Source: Changshengia sp963803165 (lineage in GTDB: Bacteria; Chloroflexota; Dormibacteria; Aeolococcales; Aeolococcaceae). From it: a DNA stretch of 64,000 nucleotides. The translations under genes were made by a program, and so were the position numbers. The stretch covers positions 1 to 64,000 of the forward strand of contig CAWDLK010000003.1 in assembly GCA_963803165.1 (NCBI GenBank), in the 5' to 3' direction. Below, one piece after another: positions 7,663 through 15,125 of the stretch (positions within the stretch are counted from its first letter, which is position 1; every line of letters begins with the position of its first letter). Under the pieces are notes generated by a model. The model ran no database searches. It was not told the origin of the DNA and was given only the letters and a program-made list of their open reading frames with translations.

Positions 7663-9686
7663 GTCGTGTGCACCGGGAAGTGGCCGGAGGCCGCCAGCAC
7701 GCTGGCGCCGACGAGCAGCAGCACGACCGCGAGCATCACCCCGAGGCCGACCCGGAGCCTCCGGGCGCGCATCCGGTCGAGCGCCCACGCCGACGCCTCC
7801 ACCCCCTCACCGGCGGCGTCGTAGAGGGGCTCGACCAGCTCCTGGTCGGCGGCCGCGACACCCCCGGCCAGAGCGTCCCCCGCGCGCGCGGCGAGGGCGA
7901 CCGCCCAGCTCAGCGCCGCGGGCAGTGCGGCGGCGGTGCGCGCCAGGCCGAGCCGGGCCCCCAGCCGGGCGAGCCCGAGGCGTGCGGCCAGGGTCGCCCC
8001 GACCACCCCCACCACCAGCGCGGCAGCCACCACGACCAGTGCCGAACCCTGGAGGGGCAGCTGCTGGTGGCTGGTGCCGAAGTAGACCCAGTGGCTGAAG
8101 GTGAGCGCCGGCACGCGCCCCTTGCCGTGCCCGATGGCGGTGATGCCGGGGAGGCCGATGACCACGGCCACCACGGTGGCGGCCGCAGCCCACGCCTGCA
8201 GGGCTCGCAGGCGCGGCTCCGCCTCGGCGAGGCGCTCGACCACGAAGCCGCGGCGCACCGCCGGCGCACCGGAGCAGACCTTCACCAGGAGGCGGACGGC
8301 GTAGAGGGCGGTGAGCACGACCGCGGCGATGGCGAGCACCGCGACCAGGTCGCGCACCCAGCCGGTCATGTGCCCGCCGTTGGGGAAGCGGTTGAGGAAG
8401 ACCGTCGACACCAGGTCGTAGCCGACCAGGTCGAGCCCGGCGGCCGCCGCGACCCAGACCCCGAGGCTGAGGCTGGTCCTGCGCATCCGCCTCCAGGCGC
8501 CGCCCATCAGGGTGATGTCGCGGGTGCGGTAGGCGCGGGCCAGGCTCCCCGCGATCACCAGCAGCAGGAGGCTGAGCGGGGCGCTGACGAAGGTGATGAG
8601 GAGCCCCGCGCTGTAGCCTCCCGCGCCCAGGGCGGTGATCGCCAGGGCTATCTGCGCGGTCGCGGAGAGTAGCGCCAACCGGTAGATGTCGCGCGAGACC
8701 AGGCAGGCGATGCTCGCCAGGACCGCGCTCACCCCCCCGACCACGGCCAGGACGCTCAGCGCGTGACTGGTCACCAGCAGGAGATCGTAGACGCGGGCCA
8801 GCAGCAGCACGCCGGTGAGTAGCGACACGGCGATGGCGGCGAGGACGGGCAGGGGAGCCTCGCGCAGCCCGGTCAGCCACCCGGTGAAGGGCAGCTGCGC
8901 CGCCCGCACCAGGGCGGGGAGCACGGCCAGGATGCAGAGGACGACCAGGCTCCGGTACCCCATGTTGGCGACGGTCCAGTGGGCGGCGTTCTGCAGGGCC
9001 GGATCGAGGAGGCGGAAGTCGAAGGTGTCCACGGTGGCCCCGGGGGCGGGCAGCGGCTCGAGCCCGATGGTCACCCCCAGCTTGTCCACGATGAAGGCGA
9101 GGCAGAGCAGGAGGGTCACGTCGGCGCCGAGCAGCACCGCGAAGGCGCGCCGGGCGGGAGCCGGAGCCTGTGGGCGGTGCCACCAGTGGAGGGCGAGGAG
9201 GAGGGTCACCGCGCTCAGGAGGCCGAGGGTCACCCACATCTGGAAGAGCCCGGGGCTGAGGGTCACCCCGATCAACGCCGAGGCGAGGAGGGAGCTCGCC
9301 CAGAAGAAGCGCCGGTACGCGGAGTCGCGCTCGAGCAGGGCGGCGCCCGCTCCCTGCACGACGAGGACCAGGAAGGGGATCAGGGCGGCGAAGCTGGCGC
9401 TCAGGTTGTCGACGCGGACCCCCAGCGCGACCTGGAAGGTCGACGGGAAGATGCTCGTCTCGCTGGGGTCCGGGGTCACCGAGAGGAAGTTGAGGACCGA
9501 GACGTAGGGCGTGACGCTGGCCGTCTCGTGGAGCAGCCGGTAGCCGAGCACGGCGAGGGCCAGGACCAGGGTGCCGCCCATGAAGGTCATGCAGACGTGG
9601 GCGGCGCGCCGCGGGGACTCGGCCACGAAGGAGGCGGCGCCGCCGGCGAGCGGGAGCAGCAGGACGACCCAGGCGAGCTGGTACAT
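7659..9686 (-). CDS. nuoL: Complex I membrane subunit NuoL-like (divergent)
   Basis: A 675-residue protein aligning with NuoL over its length, e.g. YRRFFWASSLLAS against YSRFF, and AAQLPFTGWL against SAQLPLxTWL. The TM5 GWEGVGL motif reads MWVTLGL, so the key glutamate (E144) is lost; the TM7 GKSAQ lysine (K229) is arginine (RAAQ); the TM8 histidine of ALIHAATM and the central FFKALLF lysine are absent. The C-terminal extension is Ala-rich with a long amphipathic part and a final transmembrane helix, as in NuoL. The ATG at 9686 shares one base with the nuoK stop. Confidence 0.85.
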   Translation of the reverse strand: MYQLAWVVLLLPLAGGAASFVAESPRRAAHVCMTFMGGTLVLALAVLGYRLLHETASVTPYVSVLNFLSVTPDPSETSIFPSTFQVALGVRVDNLSASFAALIPFLVLVVQGAGAALLERDSAYRRFFWASSLLASALIGVTLSPGLFQMWVTLGLLSAVTLLLALHWWHRPQAPAPARRAFAVLLGADVTLLLCLAFIVDKLGVTIGLEPLPAPGATVDTFDFRLLDPALQNAAHWTVANMGYRSLVVLCILAVLPALVRAAQLPFTGWLTGLREAPLPVLAAIAVSLLTGVLLLARVYDLLLVTSHALSVLAVVGGVSAVLASIACLVSRDIYRLALLSATAQIALAITALGAGGYSAGLLITFVSAPLSLLLLVIAGSLARAYRTRDITLMGGAWRRMRRTSLSLGVWVAAAAGLDLVGYDLVSTVFLNRFPNGGHMTGWVRDLVAVLAIAAVVLTALYAVRLLVKVCSGAPAVRRGFVVERLAEAEPRLRALQAWAAAATVVAVVIGLPGITAIGHGKGRVPALTFSHWVYFGTSHQQLPLQGSALVVVAAALVVGVVGATLAARLGLARLGARLGLARTAAALPAALSWAVALAARAGDALAGGVAAADQELVEPLYDAAGEGVEASAWALDRMRARRLRVGLGVMLAVVLLLVGASVLAASGHFPVHTT

Positions 9687-10012
9687 CAGGGGACTTCCGC
9701 CTCGATGTCGTCGTACTCGTCGGTGTCGAGGCTCTCCCGCCGGCGCCGGAGCAGCGCCGTCAGGGCGGCGCCGACCAGGATCGCGGAGGCGCACACGACG
9801 ACGCCCGCGAGCGCCACCACCTCCCCCTGCGGGGGCCCCTGGCGGCCACCGTCGACGGCCGTGAAGCCCGCGAAGGCGATCACCGGCGCGAGCAGAAGCA
9901 CGCCGACGCTGACCAGCAGCCCCAGGGCGTCACGCCGGGTGAGCAGCCCGAATGCTCCGATCGCGAACACGAGACCGCCGAGCAGCGCGACCGGACCGGG
10001 ACCGACGTTCAT
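9686..10012 (-). CDS. nuoK: Complex I membrane subunit NuoK-like (divergent)
   Basis: A 108-residue three-helix protein with NuoK topology and the basic loop after helix 1 (LLTRRDALG against VIRRNLLF). The two membrane glutamates essential in NuoK are replaced: E36 of GLEIMINA is glycine in SVGVLLLAP, and E72 of AAAEASIGLAL is serine or absent in VVCASAILVGAAL. The C-terminal tail is acidic. Its start at 10012 overlaps the nuoJ stop by 4 nt and its stop overlaps the nuoL start by one base. Confidence 0.82.
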   Translation of the reverse strand: MNVGPGPVALLGGLVFAIGAFGLLTRRDALGLLVSVGVLLLAPVIAFAGFTAVDGGRQGPPQGEVVALAGVVVCASAILVGAALTALLRRRRESLDTDEYDDIEAEVP

Positions 10013-10605
10013 CCGCCTCCCCCGCTGCGCGCGCCCTGGCGCTGCCGGCGGGCCGCCTGGCGGTCCTCGCGCCGGCGGCGCATCCTCTCCTCCCGCTCCC
10101 GTCGGGCCGCCAGCCGCCGCTGGAACTCGGCCTCGTCGCCACTGGTGCGGCCGATCACCACGGCCACCACCACGGCGGCGACGCCCACCACGATCAGCAG
10201 CCCGGCGGTCACCGGCGCCTGGTGGTCGAGGACGCTGCCGAGCCCGGACTTGATCCCGGCGTGGTACCAGCCGCCGTTCCCGGCGAGGGCGGCGCCGTCC
10301 AGCACGACCAGGGCGAGCAGGGCAAGACCGGCGCCGTAGAGCCAGCGGCTCAGCGCCAGGGGCCGGCCCCGGGGGCCGAAGCTCCCCTGGCGCGCCATCC
10401 CCACCACCACGAGGAGCGTGGCGAGCAGCAGGGCCACCTCGAGGAGGGCCAGCAGGTACTCGCCCGCCACCACCAGGAAGATCCCGATCGAGACCGCCAC
10501 CGCGGCGGCGGCGACCGACGAGACGACCGGGCCCCGCAGCGAGACGGCCGCCAGGCAGCTGACCACCACCAGCGCGGCCGCCACATAGAAACCGGTGGCG
10601 TTCAT
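10009..10605 (-). CDS. nuoJ: Complex I membrane subunit NuoJ-like
   Basis: A 198-residue protein with five hydrophobic helices in about the first 150 residues, in NuoJ arrangement, followed by an unusual ~45-residue arginine/glutamate-rich tail (EFQRRLAARREREERMRRRR) likely to be a cytoplasmic charged helix. It is the first gene of the JKLMN cluster. No nuoA-I genes are adjacent. A TACAAT box lies 74 nt upstream of the ATG, so unlike many neighbours this operon seems to have a real 5' leader. Confidence 0.8.
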   Translation of the reverse strand: MNATGFYVAAALVVVSCLAAVSLRGPVVSSVAAAAVAVSIGIFLVVAGEYLLALLEVALLLATLLVVVGMARQGSFGPRGRPLALSRWLYGAGLALLALVVLDGAALAGNGGWYHAGIKSGLGSVLDHQAPVTAGLLIVVGVAAVVVAVVIGRTSGDEAEFQRRLAARREREERMRRRREDRQAARRQRQGARSGGGG

Positions 10606-10679
10606 GACCGCCCGGCGCGGACGGCGTGGCCAGCGGCCCCAGGCGTCGAAAGACTTCCGAACCCGGACATCGCCGCGAG

Positions 10680-10685
10680 ATTGTA
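10680..10685 (-). promoter_or_regulatory. Putative -10 box TACAAT upstream of nuoJ
   Basis: TACAAT on the minus strand would give a leader of roughly 65-70 nt for nuoJKLMN. No convincing -35 is seen. Confidence 0.35.
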
Positions 10686-10690
10686 CCGAT

Positions 10691-10706
10691 GGGAGCGGGC
10701 GCTCCC
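10691..10706 (-). terminator. Perfect 7-bp hairpin after the mnmA / small membrane protein pair
   Basis: GGGAGCG-GG-CGCTCCC is a perfect inverted repeat with a 2-nt centre, 5 nt beyond the stop of the 126-residue membrane protein. No U tract follows, so an intrinsic terminator is only a possibility; an operator for nuoJ is the alternative. Confidence 0.25.
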
Positions 10707-10711
10707 ATGAT

Positions 10712-11092
10712 TCAGACGGAATCGTCCTCGTCGACGGTCCGCGGCGGAGGCGGCTGCCAGCGCAGCTCGGGCGGCACCACGCGCTCCACGAAGAGGACCG
10801 CGCTGACGCCGAGGAGCACCAGGATCAGCCCGGCGACGGTCAGCTCATCCAGGCTCAGGGGGAGCAGGGGGACCTTCACGGTGAGGTCCCAGACGCTGCC
10901 CGGCCGACCCGTCCCGGCCACCGGGGTGCGCTCCCCCACCAGCCCGACCACGAAGAGGGCAGCCCCCCCTCCGATGACGTGGAAGAGCCAGTTGTGATGG
11001 CGGACGGCGAACCAGAACGCGAAGGCCGATCCGATGCAGCCGATCAGCACGGCGAGCGAGGCGAGGACGATCTGGTACCAGGCGGGTCCCAT
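10712..11092 (-). CDS. Unknown 126-residue membrane protein coupled to mnmA
   Basis: Three or four hydrophobic segments (about 8-30, 38-52 and 84-103) and a hydrophilic acidic tail. I do not recognise the family. The short real gene is set by the ATG at 11092, which shares one base with the mnmA stop (TGATG), implying coupled translation. It precedes nuoJ by 106 nt, with an inverted repeat and a likely promoter between, so a role with the nuo cluster is possible but unsupported. Confidence 0.7.
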   Translation of the reverse strand: MGPAWYQIVLASLAVLIGCIGSAFAFWFAVRHHNWLFHVIGGGAALFVVGLVGERTPVAGTGRPGSVWDLTVKVPLLPLSLDELTVAGLILVLLGVSAVLFVERVVPPELRWQPPPPRTVDEDDSV

Positions 11093-12246
11093 CAGCCGGC
11101 CTCCTCCACCACCCCGCCGCCCACCACCTCGTCTCCCCGGAAGAGGACGACCGCCTGGCCCGGGGAGACCTGGCTGGCCGGTTCCTCGAAACGCAGCTCC
11201 AGGGAGCCGGCGACCGCGGCGGTCACCCGAGCCGGGTGGGCGAGGCCGTGGGCTCGGAGCTGGGCCCCGACCCGGTCGCCGGGCGGCGGGGGCGCGCCCG
11301 CCACCCAGCTGCAGTCCCCGGCGCGCAGCCGGCTGCGGCGGAGCTGCGCGGAGGGGCCGACCACCAGCGCGTTGGCGGTGAGGTCGAGCTCGAGCACATA
11401 GAGAGGTGGCGAGTCGGGCCGCTCCGGCCTGACGCCGAGCCGGGTCCTCTGCCCCACCGTGTAGAAGGGCAGGCCCCGGTGCTCGCCGACGACACGCCCG
11501 GCCCGGTCGCGGATCGGGCCGGGCCGGTACCGCCCGGCGAGGCGCCGGCGCAGCTCGGCGGCGAGGTCTCCGTCGACGAAGCAGAGCTCCTGGGAGTCGG
11601 GCTTGGCGGCGGTGACCAGCTCGAGGTGGGCCGCCTCGGCCCTCACGTCGGACTTGCTCTCGACGCCGCCGAGCGGGAAGAGGGCGGCACCCAGCTGAGC
11701 CTGGTCGAGGCGGTGGAGCGTGTACGACTGGTCCTTGCCCACCTCGCTGGATCGGTGGAGGGTCCATCCGCCGCCGCGCCGGCCGATGCGCGCGTAGTGA
11801 CCGGTGGCCACGTGGGTCGCCCCGATGGCGCGAGCGCGGGAGAGAAGGACGCCGAACTTGACCCGCTGATTGCAGCGCACGCAGGGGTTGGGGGTCCGGC
11901 CGGCGGCGTATCCGGCTTCGAAGTCGGCGATCACCTCGGCGGAGAACTCCCCCTCCAGGTTCCAGGTGAGGTGGCGGATGCCGAGGCGGTTGGCCACCCG
12001 CCGGGCGTCCTCGACGGCGTCCACGGAGCAGCAGCCCCGGTCGCGCACCTGCTCGCGATCGCCCGGCCACATCGCCAGGGTGACGCCGAGCGTCTCGACG
12101 CCCGCGGCGACGCAGCGCGCGGCGGCGACGCTGCTGTCGACGCCCCCGGACATGGCCACCGCCACCACCGCCCCCCGGGGCAGCAGGGCGAAGGGGTCCG
12201 CCGGAATCACCGCGGGCGCGCTCTCCAGGGTCGCGGCGACGCTCAT
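11092..12246 (-). CDS. mnmA: tRNA-specific 2-thiouridylase MnmA
   Basis: Makes the 2-thio group of U34 in tRNA-Lys, -Glu and -Gln, taking sulfur from a persulfide relay. The 384-residue protein shows the PP-loop SGGVDSS at 33-39, the catalytic cysteine C122 in NPCVRCN, and the second persulfide-carrying cysteine C222 in DSQELCFVDGD. The ATG start has TAGGCT 7 nt upstream and no ribosome-binding site. A CysO/MoaD-like sulfur carrier lies immediately upstream on the same strand but from its own promoter. Confidence 0.96.
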   Translation of the reverse strand: MSVAATLESAPAVIPADPFALLPRGAVVAVAMSGGVDSSVAAARCVAAGVETLGVTLAMWPGDREQVRDRGCCSVDAVEDARRVANRLGIRHLTWNLEGEFSAEVIADFEAGYAAGRTPNPCVRCNQRVKFGVLLSRARAIGATHVATGHYARIGRRGGGWTLHRSSEVGKDQSYTLHRLDQAQLGAALFPLGGVESKSDVRAEAAHLELVTAAKPDSQELCFVDGDLAAELRRRLAGRYRPGPIRDRAGRVVGEHRGLPFYTVGQRTRLGVRPERPDSPPLYVLELDLTANALVVGPSAQLRRSRLRAGDCSWVAGAPPPPGDRVGAQLRAHGLAHPARVTAAVAGSLELRFEEPASQVSPGQAVVLFRGDEVVGGGVVEEAG

Positions 12247-12253
12247 GCCCGAA

Positions 12254-12259
12254 AGCCTA
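12254..12259 (-). promoter_or_regulatory. -10 box TAGGCT for leaderless mnmA
   Basis: TAGGCT ends 7 nt before the mnmA ATG. Confidence 0.5.
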
Positions 12260-12299
12260 CGCGGGTTCGGGGCACTCCCTCGGTCCGGAGCGGGCCCGA

Positions 12300-12575
12300 T
12301 CAGCCGCCGGCGACGGCCGGGATGATCGAGATGTCGTCGCCCTCGGCGACCGGGGTGTCGAGCCCGCCGCCGAAGCGGATGTCGGCGTCGTTGACGTAGA
12401 TGTTGATGAACTGGCGGAGCTTGCCGCCGTCGTCGTAGAGGCGGTCCCTGAAACCGGGGAACCTGACCTCGAGGTCGGAGAGGGCCGCGGCGACGGTGCC
12501 ACCCTCGACCTCGACCTGGGAGCTGCCGGCGGTGAGACGGCGCAGCGGACCGGGGACGCGAACGTTGACGGGCAT
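12300..12575 (-). CDS. Sulfur-carrier protein, CysO/MoaD/ThiS-like
   Basis: A 91-residue beta-grasp (ubiquitin-like) protein ending in Gly-Gly, the residue pair activated to a thiocarboxylate in sulfur carriers. The segment around VNDADIRFGGGLDTPVAEGD and the ending ISIIPAVAGG match the CysO group, which feeds sulfur to a CysM-type cysteine synthase, better than MoaD. No cysteine synthase or Mec protease is adjacent. The ATG has TATACT 7 nt upstream and no ribosome-binding site, so it appears leaderless and monocistronic. Confidence 0.88.
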   Translation of the reverse strand: MPVNVRVPGPLRRLTAGSSQVEVEGGTVAAALSDLEVRFPGFRDRLYDDGGKLRQFINIYVNDADIRFGGGLDTPVAEGDDISIIPAVAGG

Positions 12576-12582
12576 GCGCCGC

Positions 12583-12588
12583 AGTATA
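12583..12588 (-). promoter_or_regulatory. -10 box TATACT for leaderless sulfur-carrier gene
   Basis: A consensus-like TATACT ends 7 nt before the ATG at 12575. Confidence 0.6.
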
Positions 12589-12627
12589 CGGGCGGCTCCC
12601 GACGGCGCGACCGCCGGACGCCTCCGC

Positions 12628-13320
12628 CTACGGGGACGGGGGCAGCTCGACGACCAGCGGGCTCCGCTCGGCGCGGGCCGGGGCGCCCGCGACCAGGTCG
12701 TCGTAGCAGAGCTGGGACCAGCTCTCCATGCTCAGGTAGTAGCTGCGCATGGCCTCCAGGGAGAGGACCTCCCCCTCCAGCTTCTCGGTCTCGCGCACCG
12801 CCACCGAGCCCGACTCCGGCTCGACCAGGAAGACCAGGCCGAGGTGGACCCGCCCCACCGGGGTGGAGTCCTCGTTGAGCAGGGCGACCAGGCGCGCGGT
12901 CGCCGGCGCCGGGCAGATGATCTCCTCGCTCCACTCGCGGATCAGGCCTCCGACCACCGGGTCGAAGCGCTCCCCGTCGCCGGGGTTCACGTGGCCGCCG
13001 ACCCCCAGGGAGTAGAGGTTGCGCAGCCGGCGCTCGCTGGAGTGGCGCAGCCGCCGGGTCAGCAGGTAGGTGTCCTCCTCCGGCAGGTGCACGATGCAGT
13101 AGGGGATGACCTGCTGCTGGGAGGGATCGTCCTCGACCAGGTGGCGGGGGCGATATTCGCTGGCGGCCCGAATGGTGCGAAGGACCCGCTCGAGGCCGCG
13201 CGTGACCAGACCGTGCCAGACCGGGCCCGGGAAGATCGTGCTCCGCGGGATGCAGAGGACGTCCTCCACCGCCGGGGTGTGGACGGCGCCAACCGCCGCG
13301 GCAGGCGACGAGACGCTCAT
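12628..13320 (-). CDS. NUDIX-like predicted phosphoesterase
   Basis: A 230-residue protein resembling the predicted phosphoesterases of the MutT/NUDIX group (COG4112 type): a QQVIPYCIVHLPEEDTYLL segment, then SLGVGGHVNPGDGERFD and GLIREWSEEI as the NUDIX-box part. Spacing inside the box is longer than the classic Gx5Ex7REUxEExGU. Substrate is unknown. The ATG at 13320 is preceded by GGAGGAGG, one of the few strong Shine-Dalgarno sequences in the core region, which is why I prefer it to the longer frame reaching 13455. Confidence 0.75.
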   Translation of the reverse strand: MSVSSPAAAVGAVHTPAVEDVLCIPRSTIFPGPVWHGLVTRGLERVLRTIRAASEYRPRHLVEDDPSQQQVIPYCIVHLPEEDTYLLTRRLRHSSERRLRNLYSLGVGGHVNPGDGERFDPVVGGLIREWSEEIICPAPATARLVALLNEDSTPVGRVHLGLVFLVEPESGSVAVRETEKLEGEVLSLEAMRSYYLSMESWSQLCYDDLVAGAPARAERSPLVVELPPSP

Positions 13321-13387
13321 GCCCTCCTCCGTAACCGGGCCCTGCGGTGCTCCCCACGGTACACCGTCGACCACCTCGCGAACAGCC

Positions 13388-14017
13388 TCAGGATTCGGCA
13401 CGGACGGGGTTGCGGAGAACGCCCACCCCCTCCACCTCGACCTCGACGACGTCACCGTCCTGCAGCGGGCCCACTCCCGCCGGGGTCCCCGTGAAGACGG
13501 CGTCTCCGGGCTCCAGAGTCATGCATCCACTGATGTAGGCGAGCAGCGGGCCGACCCCGACCAGCATCTCGGCGGTGCGCGCCCGCTGGCGGACCTCGCC
13601 GTTGACCCGGGTGACGATGCCCGTGCCGCCGGGGTCGAGGGACGCGACCCGGGGGCCGAGCGAGCAGAAGGTGTCGAAGCCCTTGGCCCGCGTCCACTGC
13701 TCCTCCGCCGCCTGGATGTCGCGGGCGGTGACGTCGTTGCCGCAGGTGTAGCCGCGCACCGCCGCCAGGGCGTCCTCCGGCGTGGCGTGCCGGAGCCGGC
13801 GGCCGATGATGGCGACCAGCTCACCCTCGTAGTCGATCCGGGAGAGCCCGGCGGGGAGGCGGGGGAGGACGATCGCGTCACCGTCCCCGATCACCGCCGA
13901 CGGCGGCTTGAGGAAGAGAAGGGGGTCGCGGGGCACGGCGTGGCCCAGCTCGTCGGCGTGCTCGCGGTAGTTCCGCCCCACGCACACGATCTTGCCGGGC
14001 CGCTCCAGCCCACCCAT
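13388..14017 (-). CDS. Fumarylacetoacetate hydrolase family protein
   Basis: A 209-residue single-domain FAH-family enzyme, the size of the acylpyruvase/oxaloacetate-decarboxylase subgroup. It shows VGRNYREHADELG, KPPSAVIGDGD, the metal-binding IDYEGELVAIIG, GYTCGNDVTARD, KGFDTFCSLGP and the C-terminal FTGTPAGVGPLQDGD. The family uses a divalent metal to cleave C-C bonds of 1,3-dicarbonyl acids; the exact substrate cannot be read from sequence. The ATG at 14017 is preceded by GGAGGCGGCAGGCGG. An open frame extends further but only antisense to mutM. Confidence 0.88.
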   Translation of the reverse strand: MGGLERPGKIVCVGRNYREHADELGHAVPRDPLLFLKPPSAVIGDGDAIVLPRLPAGLSRIDYEGELVAIIGRRLRHATPEDALAAVRGYTCGNDVTARDIQAAEEQWTRAKGFDTFCSLGPRVASLDPGGTGIVTRVNGEVRQRARTAEMLVGVGPLLAYISGCMTLEPGDAVFTGTPAGVGPLQDGDVVEVEVEGVGVLRNPVRAES

Positions 14018-14176
14018 CCGCCTGCCGCCTCCGTGACCCGCCGCGCGCCCTGGATTGTTCCACCTCCCGGGGCTCGGGCGAAGCGCGCCGGTCCCGGATG
14101 CCCGACCATGGGCGGATGCGTGAGACCGAGGGCCGGCGCGGGGCCGGGCCCGGGCACCGCCCCGAGGGGTGGGCCC

Positions 14177-15055
14177 GTGCCTGAGCTGCCCGAGGTCCAG
14201 GCGCTCGCCGAGAGCCTCGACCGGCGGCTCCGCGGGCGGCGGATCGCGGGGCTCACGGTACCGTCGGTGGCCGCCCTCAAGACCTACGAGCCGCCGCCCG
14301 CCGCGCTCGCCGGGCTCGAGGTCGCCGGGGTGCGCCGCCACGGGAAGTTCCTCGACGTCGAGGCGGTGAGCCGCGGCGGGGACCCACCGCCGCTCCACCT
14401 CATCACCCATCTGAGCCGCGCGGGCTGGGTGCGGTGGCGGGACCGGGCGGACGAGAAACGCCTGGCCCAGCGCGGGCCGCTGGCGGCGCGGCTGCGCTTC
14501 GAGGACGGGGCGGCGATCGACATCACCGAGCAGGGCACCGAGAAGCGGCTGGCCCTCCACGTGGTCCGGGACCCCGCCGAGGTGCCCGGGATCGCCCGGC
14601 TGGGGGTGGACGCGCTCGCCGCCGAATTGGACCTGGGGCGGCTGGGTGAGCTGCTGCGAGCGCGCCCGGGTACGCTCAAGACGGTGCTCGCCGACCAGAG
14701 CGTGATCGCCGGGGTGGGCAACGCCTACTCCGACGAGATCCTCCACGCCGCCCGCCTCTCCCCCTTCGCCCACGCCGAGCGGCTCGACGGCGACGCCGTC
14801 ACCCGTCTCCTGACCGCCCTCCGCGCAACGCTCGGCGCCGCCCTGGAGCGGGCCCGGACCCTCGACCTCGACGAGCTCAAGGAGGGGAAGCGCCTCGGGA
14901 TGAGGGTCCACGGCCGGACCGGCCAGCCCTGCCCGGTGTGCGGCGACACGGTGCGCGAGGTGTCCCTGGCATCGCGCTCGTTCCAGTACTGCCCGGGGTG
15001 CCAGACGGGCGGGCGCGTCTACGCCGACCGGAGGATGTCGCGCCTGCTCCGCTGA
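14177..15055 (+). CDS. mutM: Formamidopyrimidine-DNA glycosylase (Fpg/MutM family)
   Basis: Base-excision repair glycosylase/AP lyase for oxidised purines. After removal of the initiator Met the protein starts PELPEV, giving the catalytic Pro and Glu. K57 lies in RRHGKFL, the helix-two-turn-helix is in DQSVIAGVGNAYSDEILH, and the C-terminal zinc finger is CPVC-x16-CPGC. At 292 residues it is standard length. The start is GTG in GTGCCTGAG, fixed by the invariant N-terminus. It is divergent from the FAH-family gene; the 159-bp region between holds no obvious gene. Confidence 0.93.
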   Translation: MPELPEVQALAESLDRRLRGRRIAGLTVPSVAALKTYEPPPAALAGLEVAGVRRHGKFLDVEAVSRGGDPPPLHLITHLSRAGWVRWRDRADEKRLAQRGPLAARLRFEDGAAIDITEQGTEKRLALHVVRDPAEVPGIARLGVDALAAELDLGRLGELLRARPGTLKTVLADQSVIAGVGNAYSDEILHAARLSPFAHAERLDGDAVTRLLTALRATLGAALERARTLDLDELKEGKRLGMRVHGRTGQPCPVCGDTVREVSLASRSFQYCPGCQTGGRVYADRRMSRLLR

Positions 15056-15113
15056 ACCCCGAACCCGGGCCGGCGGCCGGACCCGAGGCGGCGGCGGGCG
15101 CAGCCCCCGGTGC

Positions 15114-15119
15114 TACCTT
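15114..15119 (+). promoter_or_regulatory. -10 box TACCTT for leaderless lhr
   Basis: TACCTT ends 6 nt before the lhr ATG. Confidence 0.45.
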
Positions 15120-15125
15120 GACTCG

